Origin: Bacteroidota bacterium | GTDB taxonomy: Bacteria; Bacteroidota; Bacteroidia; Bacteroidales; UBA1715 | Length of the DNA: 6,001 nucleotides | Assembly (NCBI GenBank): GCA_029266015.1 | Contig: JAJUFK010000158.1 | Span: forward strand, 1 to 6,001 | Direction: 5' to 3' | In this document: positions 1 through 6,001 of the stretch, piece after piece | Layout of the letters: each line of letters begins with the position of its first letter | How positions within the stretch are numbered: position 1 is the stretch's first letter | Notes under the pieces: generated by a model | What the model was told of the DNA's origin: nothing | What the model saw: the letters and a program-made list of their open reading frames with translations, nothing else | Database searches by the model: none | Position numbers and translations under genes: made by a program

Positions 1-1
1 A

Positions 2-874
2 AGTACGTATCATCAGATGACGTATAATCCATCTATTGTTGGTAATACTAAATATGGTAATATTCAAACAGTGGTGCGAGAACAGTATATGAATTTTTCA
101 GATAACGCCGGTCCGTCTTCGGTTTGGTTTAATGCGTCAGTGCCTTTATCAAAATTACAAAGTGGAGTAGGAATTACAATAAATCAGTTACAACAAGGAT
201 TTGAAAAAAGATTAGATTTCAAGGCAAATTATGCATATCATATAGATTTAGGTAGTGGTAAATTTGGTGCAGGTCTTAGTATTGGAGGTCGAAATATAGG
301 ATGGGATATTAAAAATCCTATCTATCCAGATGGGCAAAATGATGCATTTGTTGATACAAAAATTGCAAATAAAGAAAATTTTGTAAACCTTTTAGTAGGT
401 TTTGGCGTATACTACAAAGTAAATAACGTTTTTACATCTTTAGCGATTACAGAAATGAATAAACCAAAATTACAAACAGAAAGTTCTAAAGTTGAATATT
501 ATAATAGAACGTATTGGTTGTCTACAGGGTATGAGTTAAAAACATCAAACCCAATGTGGATAATTAAGCCTGGAGTTTTGGTTAAAACAACAATTACTGA
601 TACGCAATTAAATTTCGATATGATTACAGAATATAATAATTTTATAATTACCGGTTTAACATATACAAGTAGTCACGATATATCACCAATTTTTGGTGTT
701 CAGTTTAATGACGGATCAAAATTCGATGGTTTACGAGCAATTATTTCATATGATATAGTAACATCAAAAATAGGTGCTCAATCATCTGGAAATATGGAAT
801 TTACGGTAGGGTATAATTTTAATCTAAGTGTAGAAAAAGAAAATAAAACATATAAAAGTGTAAGATTTTTGTAG
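2..874 (+). CDS. porP: PorP/SprF family type IX secretion outer-membrane protein, 5'-truncated by the window edge
   Basis: The reading frame is open to the left edge, and five codons (STYHQ) precede the first ATG at 17. That ATG is therefore internal. The stretch YHQMTYNPSIVGN matches the family's near-N-terminal block, usually of the form QYM...NPAYAGS, which follows a signal peptide, so I infer that only a few tens of residues are missing. The visible 290 residues alternate polar and aromatic/hydrophobic positions with many Gly and Tyr turns, as in a beta-barrel. They end in VGYNFNLS...YKSVRFL, the typical PorP/SprF C-terminus. Family members sit in the outer membrane; P. gingivalis PorP is needed for T9SS secretion, and F. 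johnsoniae SprF is needed to export the adhesin SprB. Genomes often carry many paralogues, but a position directly before gldK points to the core porP. The stop codon is 50 nt before gldK, which suggests co-transcription. The family call is firm; porP rather than a sprF-like paralogue rests on context. Confidence 0.88.
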   Translation, partial: STYHQMTYNPSIVGNTKYGNIQTVVREQYMNFSDNAGPSSVWFNASVPLSKLQSGVGITINQLQQGFEKRLDFKANYAYHIDLGSGKFGAGLSIGGRNIGWDIKNPIYPDGQNDAFVDTKIANKENFVNLLVGFGVYYKVNNVFTSLAITEMNKPKLQTESSKVEYYNRTYWLSTGYELKTSNPMWIIKPGVLVKTTITDTQLNFDMITEYNNFIITGLTYTSSHDISPIFGVQFNDGSKFDGLRAIISYDIVTSKIGAQSSGNMEFTVGYNFNLSVEKENKTYKSVRFL

Positions 875-924
875 AATTTTAAAATTTATTATTAACTTGC
901 AGATTATTTTAAAAAAAAGTGCAT

Positions 925-2325
925 ATGAAAAAACTATTGTTCTTTAGTTCGGTTATTCTCTTGTTAAGCAGTTGCTCCGAGTATCAAACAGGAGAGCTTA
1001 CCGGGTCGAAAATTCGTCCGGCATGGGAAGCTGAGGTTCCTTTTGGAATGTTATATATTCCATTAGGTAGTTTGAATCTTGGTCCGAGTGATCAAGATGT
1101 TCCATGGGCTCAAACAGCTCAAAACAGAACAGTTTCATTACAAGCTTTTTGGATGGATGAAACAGAAATTACAAATAACGAGTATCGTCAATTTGTTGAG
1201 TGGGTAAAAGACTCTTTAGCTTACGTTAAATTGCGGGATGACGGAGGTAAAGAAGATTTATACGTAGCAACAAATACATATGGTGAGGATATTCCTGAAG
1301 AAGATCAGTATATAGATTGGTCAAAACCAATTGATTGGGATGAAACTGAGAATCGAGAATATCTTGCAGATATGTATTTACAAGGAGATGAGCGTTTTTA
1401 TAAGAAAAAAGAACTAGATGTTCGTCAATTAAATTATACATTCTATTGGATGGATTTTAAACAAGCTGCTCGTAAAAATAAAATTGGCGGAAAAGAAAAT
1501 CGTGCCTATAATTATAAAACCGGAAAATATGAAGGTGAGGTATTAAAAGCTGATGGATCTCGTGTTGCGATTAAAGATAGATCTTCATATATTATAAAAG
1601 AAGAAATAAATGTGTATCCTGACACATTATGTTGGGTAAGTGATTTTACATATTCATATAACGATCCAATGAGTGCCATGTATTTCTGGCATCCTGCTTA
1701 TGATCATTATCCATTAGTTGGTGTATCATGGAAACAAGCTGTTGCTTTTAGTGTTTGGAGAACTCAAATGAAAAATGGATATTTACGTAGTATGGGTAGA
1801 GTTATTGTAAATGATTATCGATTACCAACTGAAACAGAATGGGAATATGCTGCTCGTGGCGGTTTAGCTTCTTCACCATATCCATGGGGAGGTAACTATA
1901 CACGTAACTATTTAGGTTGTTTTATTGCTAACTTTAAACCTATGCGTGGTAATTATACAGATGATGGTGGTATTCATACTGTAATTGTTGCTCATTATGA
2001 ACCAAATGAATGGGGATTATATGATATGGCAGGAAATGTATCTGAATGGACACAAACAGCATTTGATGAATCATCATATTCTTTTACACATGATAATAAT
2101 ACTCAAAATTATTATTCAGCATTAGATGATGATCCAATTGTATTAAAACGCAAAGTTGTTCGTGGTGGTTCATGGAAAGATATAGCTTATTATTTACAAA
2201 ATGGAACACGTGCTTATGAATATCAAGATTCAGCAAAAAGTTATATTGGTTTTAGATGTGTACAAACATATCTAGGTCGTAATTTTGGATCTGATGGGCA
2301 ACAAGGTGATTCACAAGTATATTAA
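925..2325 (+). CDS. gldK: GldK/PorK, T9SS and gliding ring lipoprotein with FGE-sulfatase-like fold
   Basis: This 466-residue lipoprotein forms, with GldN, the periplasmic ring attached to the inner face of the outer membrane. I chose ATG 925 over an in-frame GTG at 919 because it begins a clean type II signal: KK, a hydrophobic run, then lipobox LSSC with acylated Cys17. The rest is a formylglycine-generating-enzyme (FGE/SUMF1-like) fold: WMDETEITNNEYRQF (76-90), YPLVGVSWKQA (262-272), RLPTETEWEYAARGG (299-313), GNVSEW (370-375), VVRGGSW (411-417) and GFRC (442-445). The two catalytic cysteines that FGE carries just after the GGS motif are absent; Asp419 and Leu424 occupy the equivalent positions, so the protein is structural. 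Between the first two motifs lies a long insertion (about 91-252) rich in Tyr, Lys and Asp, containing the GldK-like block NVYPDTLCWVSDF...YNDP. gldL starts 55 nt downstream. Family assignment is very secure. Confidence 0.96.
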   Translation: MKKLLFFSSVILLLSSCSEYQTGELTGSKIRPAWEAEVPFGMLYIPLGSLNLGPSDQDVPWAQTAQNRTVSLQAFWMDETEITNNEYRQFVEWVKDSLAYVKLRDDGGKEDLYVATNTYGEDIPEEDQYIDWSKPIDWDETENREYLADMYLQGDERFYKKKELDVRQLNYTFYWMDFKQAARKNKIGGKENRAYNYKTGKYEGEVLKADGSRVAIKDRSSYIIKEEINVYPDTLCWVSDFTYSYNDPMSAMYFWHPAYDHYPLVGVSWKQAVAFSVWRTQMKNGYLRSMGRVIVNDYRLPTETEWEYAARGGLASSPYPWGGNYTRNYLGCFIANFKPMRGNYTDDGGIHTVIVAHYEPNEWGLYDMAGNVSEWTQTAFDESSYSFTHDNNTQNYYSALDDDPIVLKRKVVRGGSWKDIAYYLQNGTRAYEYQDSAKSYIGFRCVQTYLGRNFGSDGQQGDSQVY

Positions 2326-2380
2326 AAAGAATGTTTAATAAAATAAATATATAGTATAAATAGTTTAATTGTTTTAAAAT

Positions 2381-3358
2381 ATGAGTATTGCAGAATTAGT
2401 AGAAAGCGATGGTTATAAAAAATTTATGGCCAAAGTGTATGGATTTGGTGCATCTATTGTGCTTGTTGGAGCACTTTTTAAAATTCAACACTATCCGGGT
2501 GCAAGTATTATGCTTATTGTTGGTCTTTTAACAGAGGCATTAATATTTTTCTTTTCAGCATTTGAACCTTTACATGAAGAATTAGATTGGACTTTGGTAT
2601 ATCCAGAATTAGCCGGCCTTGATGAAATTGAAGAGAATGTAAATATTAAAAAAGGAGGTTCTCAACAAGATGGAACTGCTTTACAGAAATTTGATGAATT
2701 ATTAGAAAAAGGCAAATTAGGTCCTGAATTATTTGAAAAACTTGGTGCCAATTTAGATGCGTTAAATAATAATGTCGTTAGTATGACAAATATATCAAAC
2801 GCTTCTGTAGCAACGGAAACATATGTTTCAAACATAAATAAAGCTGCAGGTTCTGCTGATAGTTTAGCAGGAGCATTTGCTAGTTCAGCTTCTAAAATTT
2901 CACAAACAGTTGAATCTATTGCAGAATCTTCAAAACAAACAGCAGAATCAATAATAAATTCAGGAGCAAAATCTGCAGAATTAATATCACAATCTGCAAA
3001 ACAAACTGCATCAATAATTGAAACATCAGGAAAAAGCTATCAACAATTATTGGAAAATTTAAATGCAAACTTCTCATCAATTGGTGAAAGCAGTAAAGTA
3101 CAAGCTGTACAGCAAGAAGCGTTAACCAAAAATTTGTCAGCATTGAATGCTGTCTATGAATTACAACTTAAAAATTCAAGTACTAATTTAGAAGCTACTG
3201 AAAAAATTACTCATGGAATTAATTCAATTATGAGTGATTTACAATCAACAGCAGAAGATGTTACAAAATACAAAACAGAGATATCTAAATTAAGTCAAAA
3301 TTTAGCTGCTCTTAATACTGTGTATGGTAATATGTTATCTGCAATGAGTATTAAATAA
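2381..3358 (+). CDS. gldL: GldL/PorL, inner-membrane T9SS motor protein (long form with coiled-coil tail)
   Basis: GldL is the stator-like partner of GldM in the proton-driven motor. Two membrane helices lie near the N-terminus (about 18-36 and 41-61), joined by the family signature KIQHYPGAS and followed by TEALIFFFSAFEPLHEELDW (51-70) and TLVYPELAG (71-79). Tyr20, Lys34, His37, Glu52 and Glu62 align by eye with charged or polar residues reported as functionally important in F. johnsoniae GldL; Glu52 would be the key membrane-embedded acid. The cytoplasmic part is long: a linker with Lys/Gly/Gln (about 89-100), a helical stretch 101-135, then a Ser/Ala/Gln-rich coiled coil (about 150-300) resembling chemoreceptor signalling helices. 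The C-terminus is LNTVYGNMLSAM. At 325 residues it is near the ~309 of P. gingivalis PorL as I recall it, and well above the ~215 of F. johnsoniae GldL. The start has no Shine-Dalgarno; the leader is A/T-rich. Confidence 0.96.
   Translation: MSIAELVESDGYKKFMAKVYGFGASIVLVGALFKIQHYPGASIMLIVGLLTEALIFFFSAFEPLHEELDWTLVYPELAGLDEIEENVNIKKGGSQQDGTALQKFDELLEKGKLGPELFEKLGANLDALNNNVVSMTNISNASVATETYVSNINKAAGSADSLAGAFASSASKISQTVESIAESSKQTAESIINSGAKSAELISQSAKQTASIIETSGKSYQQLLENLNANFSSIGESSKVQAVQQEALTKNLSALNAVYELQLKNSSTNLEATEKITHGINSIMSDLQSTAEDVTKYKTEISKLSQNLAALNTVYGNMLSAMSIK
2927..3058 (+). repeat. Two degenerate 22-residue tandem units in the GldL coiled coil
   Basis: Residues 183-204 and 205-226 of GldL align without gaps as two units beginning SSKQTAES and SAKQTASI. 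Nine of 22 positions are identical, including KQTA and a shared Ser-Gly. The 22-residue period is two hendecads (11-residue repeats), a spacing typical of nearly straight or slightly right-handed coiled coils. The DNA copies are similar but clearly diverged, so this is an old protein-level repeat and not a recent duplication. It lies inside gldL and is not a mobile or regulatory element. Confidence 0.5.
3131..3325 (+). repeat. Duplicated NLxALNxVY motif in the GldL C-terminus
   Basis: GldL residues 251-259 (NLSALNAVY) and 307-315 (NLAALNTVY) repeat the same motif 56 residues apart, each followed by a leucine-rich helix (ELQL, GNML). The listed span runs from the first copy to the end of the second. 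The second copy is part of the conserved C-terminal end of long GldL/PorL proteins. Two copies flanking a helical segment suggest a helical hairpin or a pair of equivalent contact sites; that role is inferred. Confidence 0.55.
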
Positions 3359-3396
3359 TTAATTTAGTTACGTTACTTTTAAATTAGAAAAATACA

Positions 3397-5055
3397 ATGG
3401 GACACGGAAAAGAAACCCCAAGGCAGAAGATGATAGGGTTAATGTATTTATTCCTTACATGTATGCTTGCATTAAACGTTTCTAAAGATATTCTTGATGC
3501 TTTCATAAATATTAATAATAGATTGAATGAAACGAATGCAAACTTTATAAGTAAGAATCAAATTGCATATGATGCTATTTTTAAAGCGTATAGTGCTAAT
3601 CCTGTTAAAGTAAAAGCTGTATATGAATACTCACAATTGTTAAAAATAAAATCTGACAGTTTAGTTGGTAGAATGCAGTATTATAAAGATACTATAATCT
3701 TATATGCTGATAAATTACCTAAAGAAAAACTATTTAAAAAGCCAAGAGATTATAGGTATTATATAGTTGATGAAGAAACTAAAGATACTTTAATGCTTGA
3801 AGAAAAAGTTGCAAATAAGGATAATACTGACGTACCTGCTCAAATCATGGTTGGACCAGAACCTAGTGGAGAAAAGGGACATGCAAAATTCTTAAAAGCG
3901 GATGTAGATAATTATAGAAATTGGGCATTAGATGTCATTTCTCAATTTGGTGCAGATTCATTATCTCCTCTTGCTAAAAGTATTAAAACTACATTTAATA
4001 CAGCTCCAATAAAAGGGACAGGACATGAGTCAGGTATGTTATCATGGGCAAATAGAAATTTTGAACATCTTCCATTGATGGCAGTAATAACTATTTTGAC
4101 TCAGATGCAAGCTGCAGTTAGAAATGTTGAAGGTGATATATTAAATTTAATGTATGGTCAATTAGATGCTACTTCATTTAAATTTAATAAATTAGTTCCT
4201 ATAGTATTGCCTAACTCTACATATGTTATGCAAGGGAATGAATATAACGCTAAAATTTTCTTAGCAGCTTTTGACTCAACAGCGCCTCCTACAGTTTTAG
4301 TAAATGGTAGACAATTAGAATTAGATCCCAAAACTAATTTACCTATGTATAAAGTTACTGGAGGTAGTGTTGGTCCGCAAAAATATAAAGCTGAAATAAA
4401 AATTAAACAACCTAATTCAGATAATTATAATTCATATTTTGTTGAATCAGAATACCAAGTTGCTAAACCTAGTTTAGTTGTTTCTCCTGATAAGATGAAC
4501 GTATTTTATATTGGTCCTGATAATCCGGTATCTATTTCAGTACCTGGAGTTCCTTCCGATAAAATTACGGCAGTATTAACTCCAGCAGGTTTTGGAACAA
4601 TTACAAAAAATCCACAAGGTGGTTATATTGTACGAGTTACAAGACCAGGAAAATGTCAAATTGCTGTAACTGCAGATTTTGATGGAAAAAAACAAAATAT
4701 GGGTGCAGTTGAATTTCGTATTAAATCAGTTCCGGATCCTGTTGCTCAAGTTCTTGGAATGGAAGGTGGAGATGTTGGTAAAGAAAGATTACAAGCAGCA
4801 ACCACTGTTGATGCTAAGATGAAAGATTTTGATTTTGACTTAAAATTTAATGTTGAATCTTTTAGAGTAAGTGCTAAAATTGGAGCTTATTTTGTTGAAG
4901 AAGCTTCTCAAAATAATAGAATTACTCAAAATATGAAACAAAATATATTTACTAAAGTTACTAAAGGTAATAAAGTATATTTTGAAGATATAAAAGCACG
5001 TGGACCTGATAATAAACCACGTAGCTTAGGAGTATTATTGTTTAAAATTATATAA
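3397..5055 (+). CDS. gldM: GldM/PorM, T9SS and gliding motor shaft protein
   Basis: GldM is anchored in the inner membrane by one N-terminal helix and spans the periplasm as a dimer, passing motor movement from GldL to the GldK-GldN ring. The N-terminus GKETPRQKMIGLMYLFLT is diagnostic. Arg9 matches the conserved arginine proposed to pair with the GldL glutamate, and the membrane helix covers about 12-31. After it come the four known periplasmic domains, placed by eye: an alpha-helical D1 (about 35-257, ending NLMYGQLDA), D2 (about 261-355, starting FKFNKLVPIVLPNSTYVMQG), D3 (about 357-445, with YIGPDNPVSISVPGV at 371-385), and D4 (about 446-552, from VPDPVAQVLG). It has 552 residues against roughly 510-520 in well-studied homologues; the extra length may lie in a charged, loop-like part of D1 (about 105-165). 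gldL ends 38 nt upstream and gldN starts 26 nt downstream. Translation starts at an ATG with an A-rich leader and no Shine-Dalgarno. Confidence 0.97.
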   Translation: MGHGKETPRQKMIGLMYLFLTCMLALNVSKDILDAFININNRLNETNANFISKNQIAYDAIFKAYSANPVKVKAVYEYSQLLKIKSDSLVGRMQYYKDTIILYADKLPKEKLFKKPRDYRYYIVDEETKDTLMLEEKVANKDNTDVPAQIMVGPEPSGEKGHAKFLKADVDNYRNWALDVISQFGADSLSPLAKSIKTTFNTAPIKGTGHESGMLSWANRNFEHLPLMAVITILTQMQAAVRNVEGDILNLMYGQLDATSFKFNKLVPIVLPNSTYVMQGNEYNAKIFLAAFDSTAPPTVLVNGRQLELDPKTNLPMYKVTGGSVGPQKYKAEIKIKQPNSDNYNSYFVESEYQVAKPSLVVSPDKMNVFYIGPDNPVSISVPGVPSDKITAVLTPAGFGTITKNPQGGYIVRVTRPGKCQIAVTADFDGKKQNMGAVEFRIKSVPDPVAQVLGMEGGDVGKERLQAATTVDAKMKDFDFDLKFNVESFRVSAKIGAYFVEEASQNNRITQNMKQNIFTKVTKGNKVYFEDIKARGPDNKPRSLGVLLFKII

Positions 5056-5081
5056 GCAAATTAACTTAAAACACACATACT

Positions 5082-5912
5082 ATGAAAAAAGTTGTTTTAT
5101 TACTCGTAAGTGTTTTCATGGGAATGTCAATGTTCGCTCAAAGTGAATATCCTGATAGTCCGTATGATAAACCACATATTGCAGATAAAAAACCAATTAT
5201 TCTGCAAACAATCAGATATGCTGATGTTATGTGGTCTAAAAAGATTGAACGTACATTACCTTTGCGTGAAAAATTAAATCATCCTTTATATTTTCCTAAT
5301 AATGAATCAGGAAAAATTGGTTCAAGATATAGTTTAACAGCATTAACTATAAATGGTATAAAATTAGGATATTTTCAAGCATATGATCCTATGAGTGATG
5401 GTGCTGTACCAATTTCCGAAAAAGATTTAGATTCAAAATTAGGAGCTATGATTGACACTATATCAATTGAAAATGAAGATGGAACAGTGTCATATAAACC
5501 AGTTGAAAAACAAGTAGACCCTAGTTCTATAAAATATCTTATTTTACGAGAAGAATGGATTTTTGATAAACAAAGATCTGTAATGGAACCTCGTATTATG
5601 TGGATAACTTCGCTTCGAGAATATACAAAAAATGGTGAAGTTCGTATGGCATTAGCATTTAAAATTTATTACCCAAGTGCTCAACCGTTATATGCAAAAA
5701 ATGAAGTTTTTAATCCAAAATCTGATGGTGATCAAAAAACTTTTTATGATATTTTCTCAAAACGAATATTTAGTAGTTTTATTTCAAGAGAAACTAACCC
5801 ATATAATGATCGCGAAGTAAATATGTATAAATTGGGTATTGAACAATTATATGAAGCAGAAAGAATTAAAGATTTTATCTTTAAGTTTGAACATGATTTG
5901 TGGGAATATTAA
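5082..5912 (+). CDS. gldN: GldN/PorN, periplasmic T9SS ring protein
   Basis: GldN is a soluble periplasmic protein that binds the lipoprotein GldK to form the ring under the outer membrane and contacts the tip of GldM. The N-terminus is a Sec signal peptide: KK, a hydrophobic core (4-17), and a likely cut after MFA (residue 19), leaving QSEYPDSP. The mature part carries the family core ADVMWSKKIERTLPLREKLN (47-66) followed by HPLYFP (67-72). A second block runs KYLILREEWIFDKQRS (151-166), EPRIMWITSLREY (169-181) and ALAFKIYYPSAQPLYAKNEV (190-209). The C-terminal region is helical and charged (FYDIFSKRIFSSFISRETNPYNDR, then ERIKDFIFKFEHDLWEY). At 276 residues it is shorter than homologues I recall at about 300-360, with only a short polar linker after the signal peptide. 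It is the last gene of the cluster; a terminator follows 14 nt after its stop codon. Confidence 0.95.
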   Translation: MKKVVLLLVSVFMGMSMFAQSEYPDSPYDKPHIADKKPIILQTIRYADVMWSKKIERTLPLREKLNHPLYFPNNESGKIGSRYSLTALTINGIKLGYFQAYDPMSDGAVPISEKDLDSKLGAMIDTISIENEDGTVSYKPVEKQVDPSSIKYLILREEWIFDKQRSVMEPRIMWITSLREYTKNGEVRMALAFKIYYPSAQPLYAKNEVFNPKSDGDQKTFYDIFSKRIFSSFISRETNPYNDREVNMYKLGIEQLYEAERIKDFIFKFEHDLWEY

Positions 5913-5926
5913 AAAATATAACTATT

Positions 5927-5962
5927 AAAAAAACCCGAAAAAATCTTTTTCGGGTTTTTTTT
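5927..5962 (+). terminator. Intrinsic terminator closing the por/gld cluster
   Basis: The stem core CCCGAAAAA (5934-5942) pairs perfectly with TTTTTCGGG (5946-5954) around a three-base loop (ATC). It is flanked by seven A's on the left (5927-5933) and eight T's on the right (5955-5962). The A and T tracts can extend the stem, and the T tract serves as the U-run for + strand transcription. Because the left arm is A-rich, the same hairpin could also stop transcription arriving on the - strand. It begins 14 nt after the gldN stop codon and is the only strong hairpin I see between or after the genes. Confidence 0.93.
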
Positions 5963-6001
5963 GTTCGTATTTTTACATAAAATTACTAATGTTTATGAAT
6001 T

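Noticed and set aside
17..19. ATG at 17 as the true start of the PorP-family gene
   Set aside because: The frame continues open to the left edge, and the residues around it match an internal conserved block of the family. No signal peptide follows it, although an outer-membrane protein needs one.
875..886. Perfect 12-bp palindrome AATTTTAAAATT directly after the porP stop codon
   Set aside because: It is made only of A and T in an AT-rich spacer, so it would form a very weak hairpin and is expected by chance. It has no T-run of terminator type.
1226..1441. 71-codon open frame on the - strand inside gldK
   Set aside because: It lies wholly within a well-supported + strand gene, resembles no family I recognise, and its Leu/Tyr-rich composition is what antisense AT-rich coding DNA gives.
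2326..2380. Possible promoter in the AT-rich gldK-gldL gap
   Set aside because: No clear match to the Bacteroidota -7 TAnnTTTG element with a properly spaced -33 TTTG/TTG. Partial matches are expected in such AT-rich DNA.
2916..3143. 75-codon open frame on the - strand inside gldL, very rich in Leu and Ile
   Set aside because: The apparent membrane-protein character comes from reading the Ser/Ala/Gln/Asn-rich coiled-coil codons backwards. It has no separate support.
3360..3386. Inverted repeat TAATTTA/TAAATTA and a doubled GTTAC in the gldL-gldM gap
   Set aside because: The stem is seven A/T pairs around a 13-base loop, too weak to be a convincing terminator or operator.
5963..6001. Start of another gene after the terminator (ATG at 5989)
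   Set aside because: Only four full codons are visible before the edge, with no recognisable sequence or promoter; it cannot be judged.

Overview
The window is AT-rich (roughly 30% GC by eye) and carries one five-gene cluster on the + strand. It encodes the core of the Bacteroidota type IX secretion system (T9SS) and gliding motor, in the order porP/sprF-type gene, gldK (porK), gldL (porL), gldM (porM), gldN (porN). These families occur only in Bacteroidota. Two things fit a porPKLMN arrangement like that of Porphyromonas and other Bacteroidales/Marinilabiliales-type organisms better than the short-GldL flavobacterial version: the porP gene directly upstream of gldK, and the long GldL with a coiled-coil tail. 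The genus cannot be named from the sequence.

Layout: 2-874 is the 3' part of a PorP/SprF-family outer-membrane beta-barrel gene, whose start lies beyond the left edge. 925-2325 is gldK, a lipoprotein with a catalytically dead sulfatase-modifying-factor fold. 2381-3358 is gldL and 3397-5055 is gldM; together they encode the inner-membrane motor. 5082-5912 is gldN, the periplasmic partner of GldK. The gaps between genes are 50, 55, 38 and 26 nt, all on one strand, and I see no internal terminator. A strong intrinsic terminator at 5927-5962 closes the cluster, so the five genes are probably one transcription unit. The last ~38 nt hold nothing I can call. The start regions lack Shine-Dalgarno sequences and are A-rich, as is usual in Bacteroidota.

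How the genes work together (known for the families): GldL and GldM form a proton-driven rotary-type motor in the inner membrane. The long periplasmic part of GldM reaches towards the GldK-GldN ring under the outer membrane. That ring connects to the outer-membrane translocon and to PorP/SprF-type barrels. The system exports proteins with a C-terminal T9SS signal and, in gliding species, drives surface adhesins.

I found no undescribed system. The items worth a second look are details of known components: missing FGE cysteines and a large insertion in GldK, a repeat-bearing tail in GldL, an enlarged D1 in GldM, and a compact GldN.
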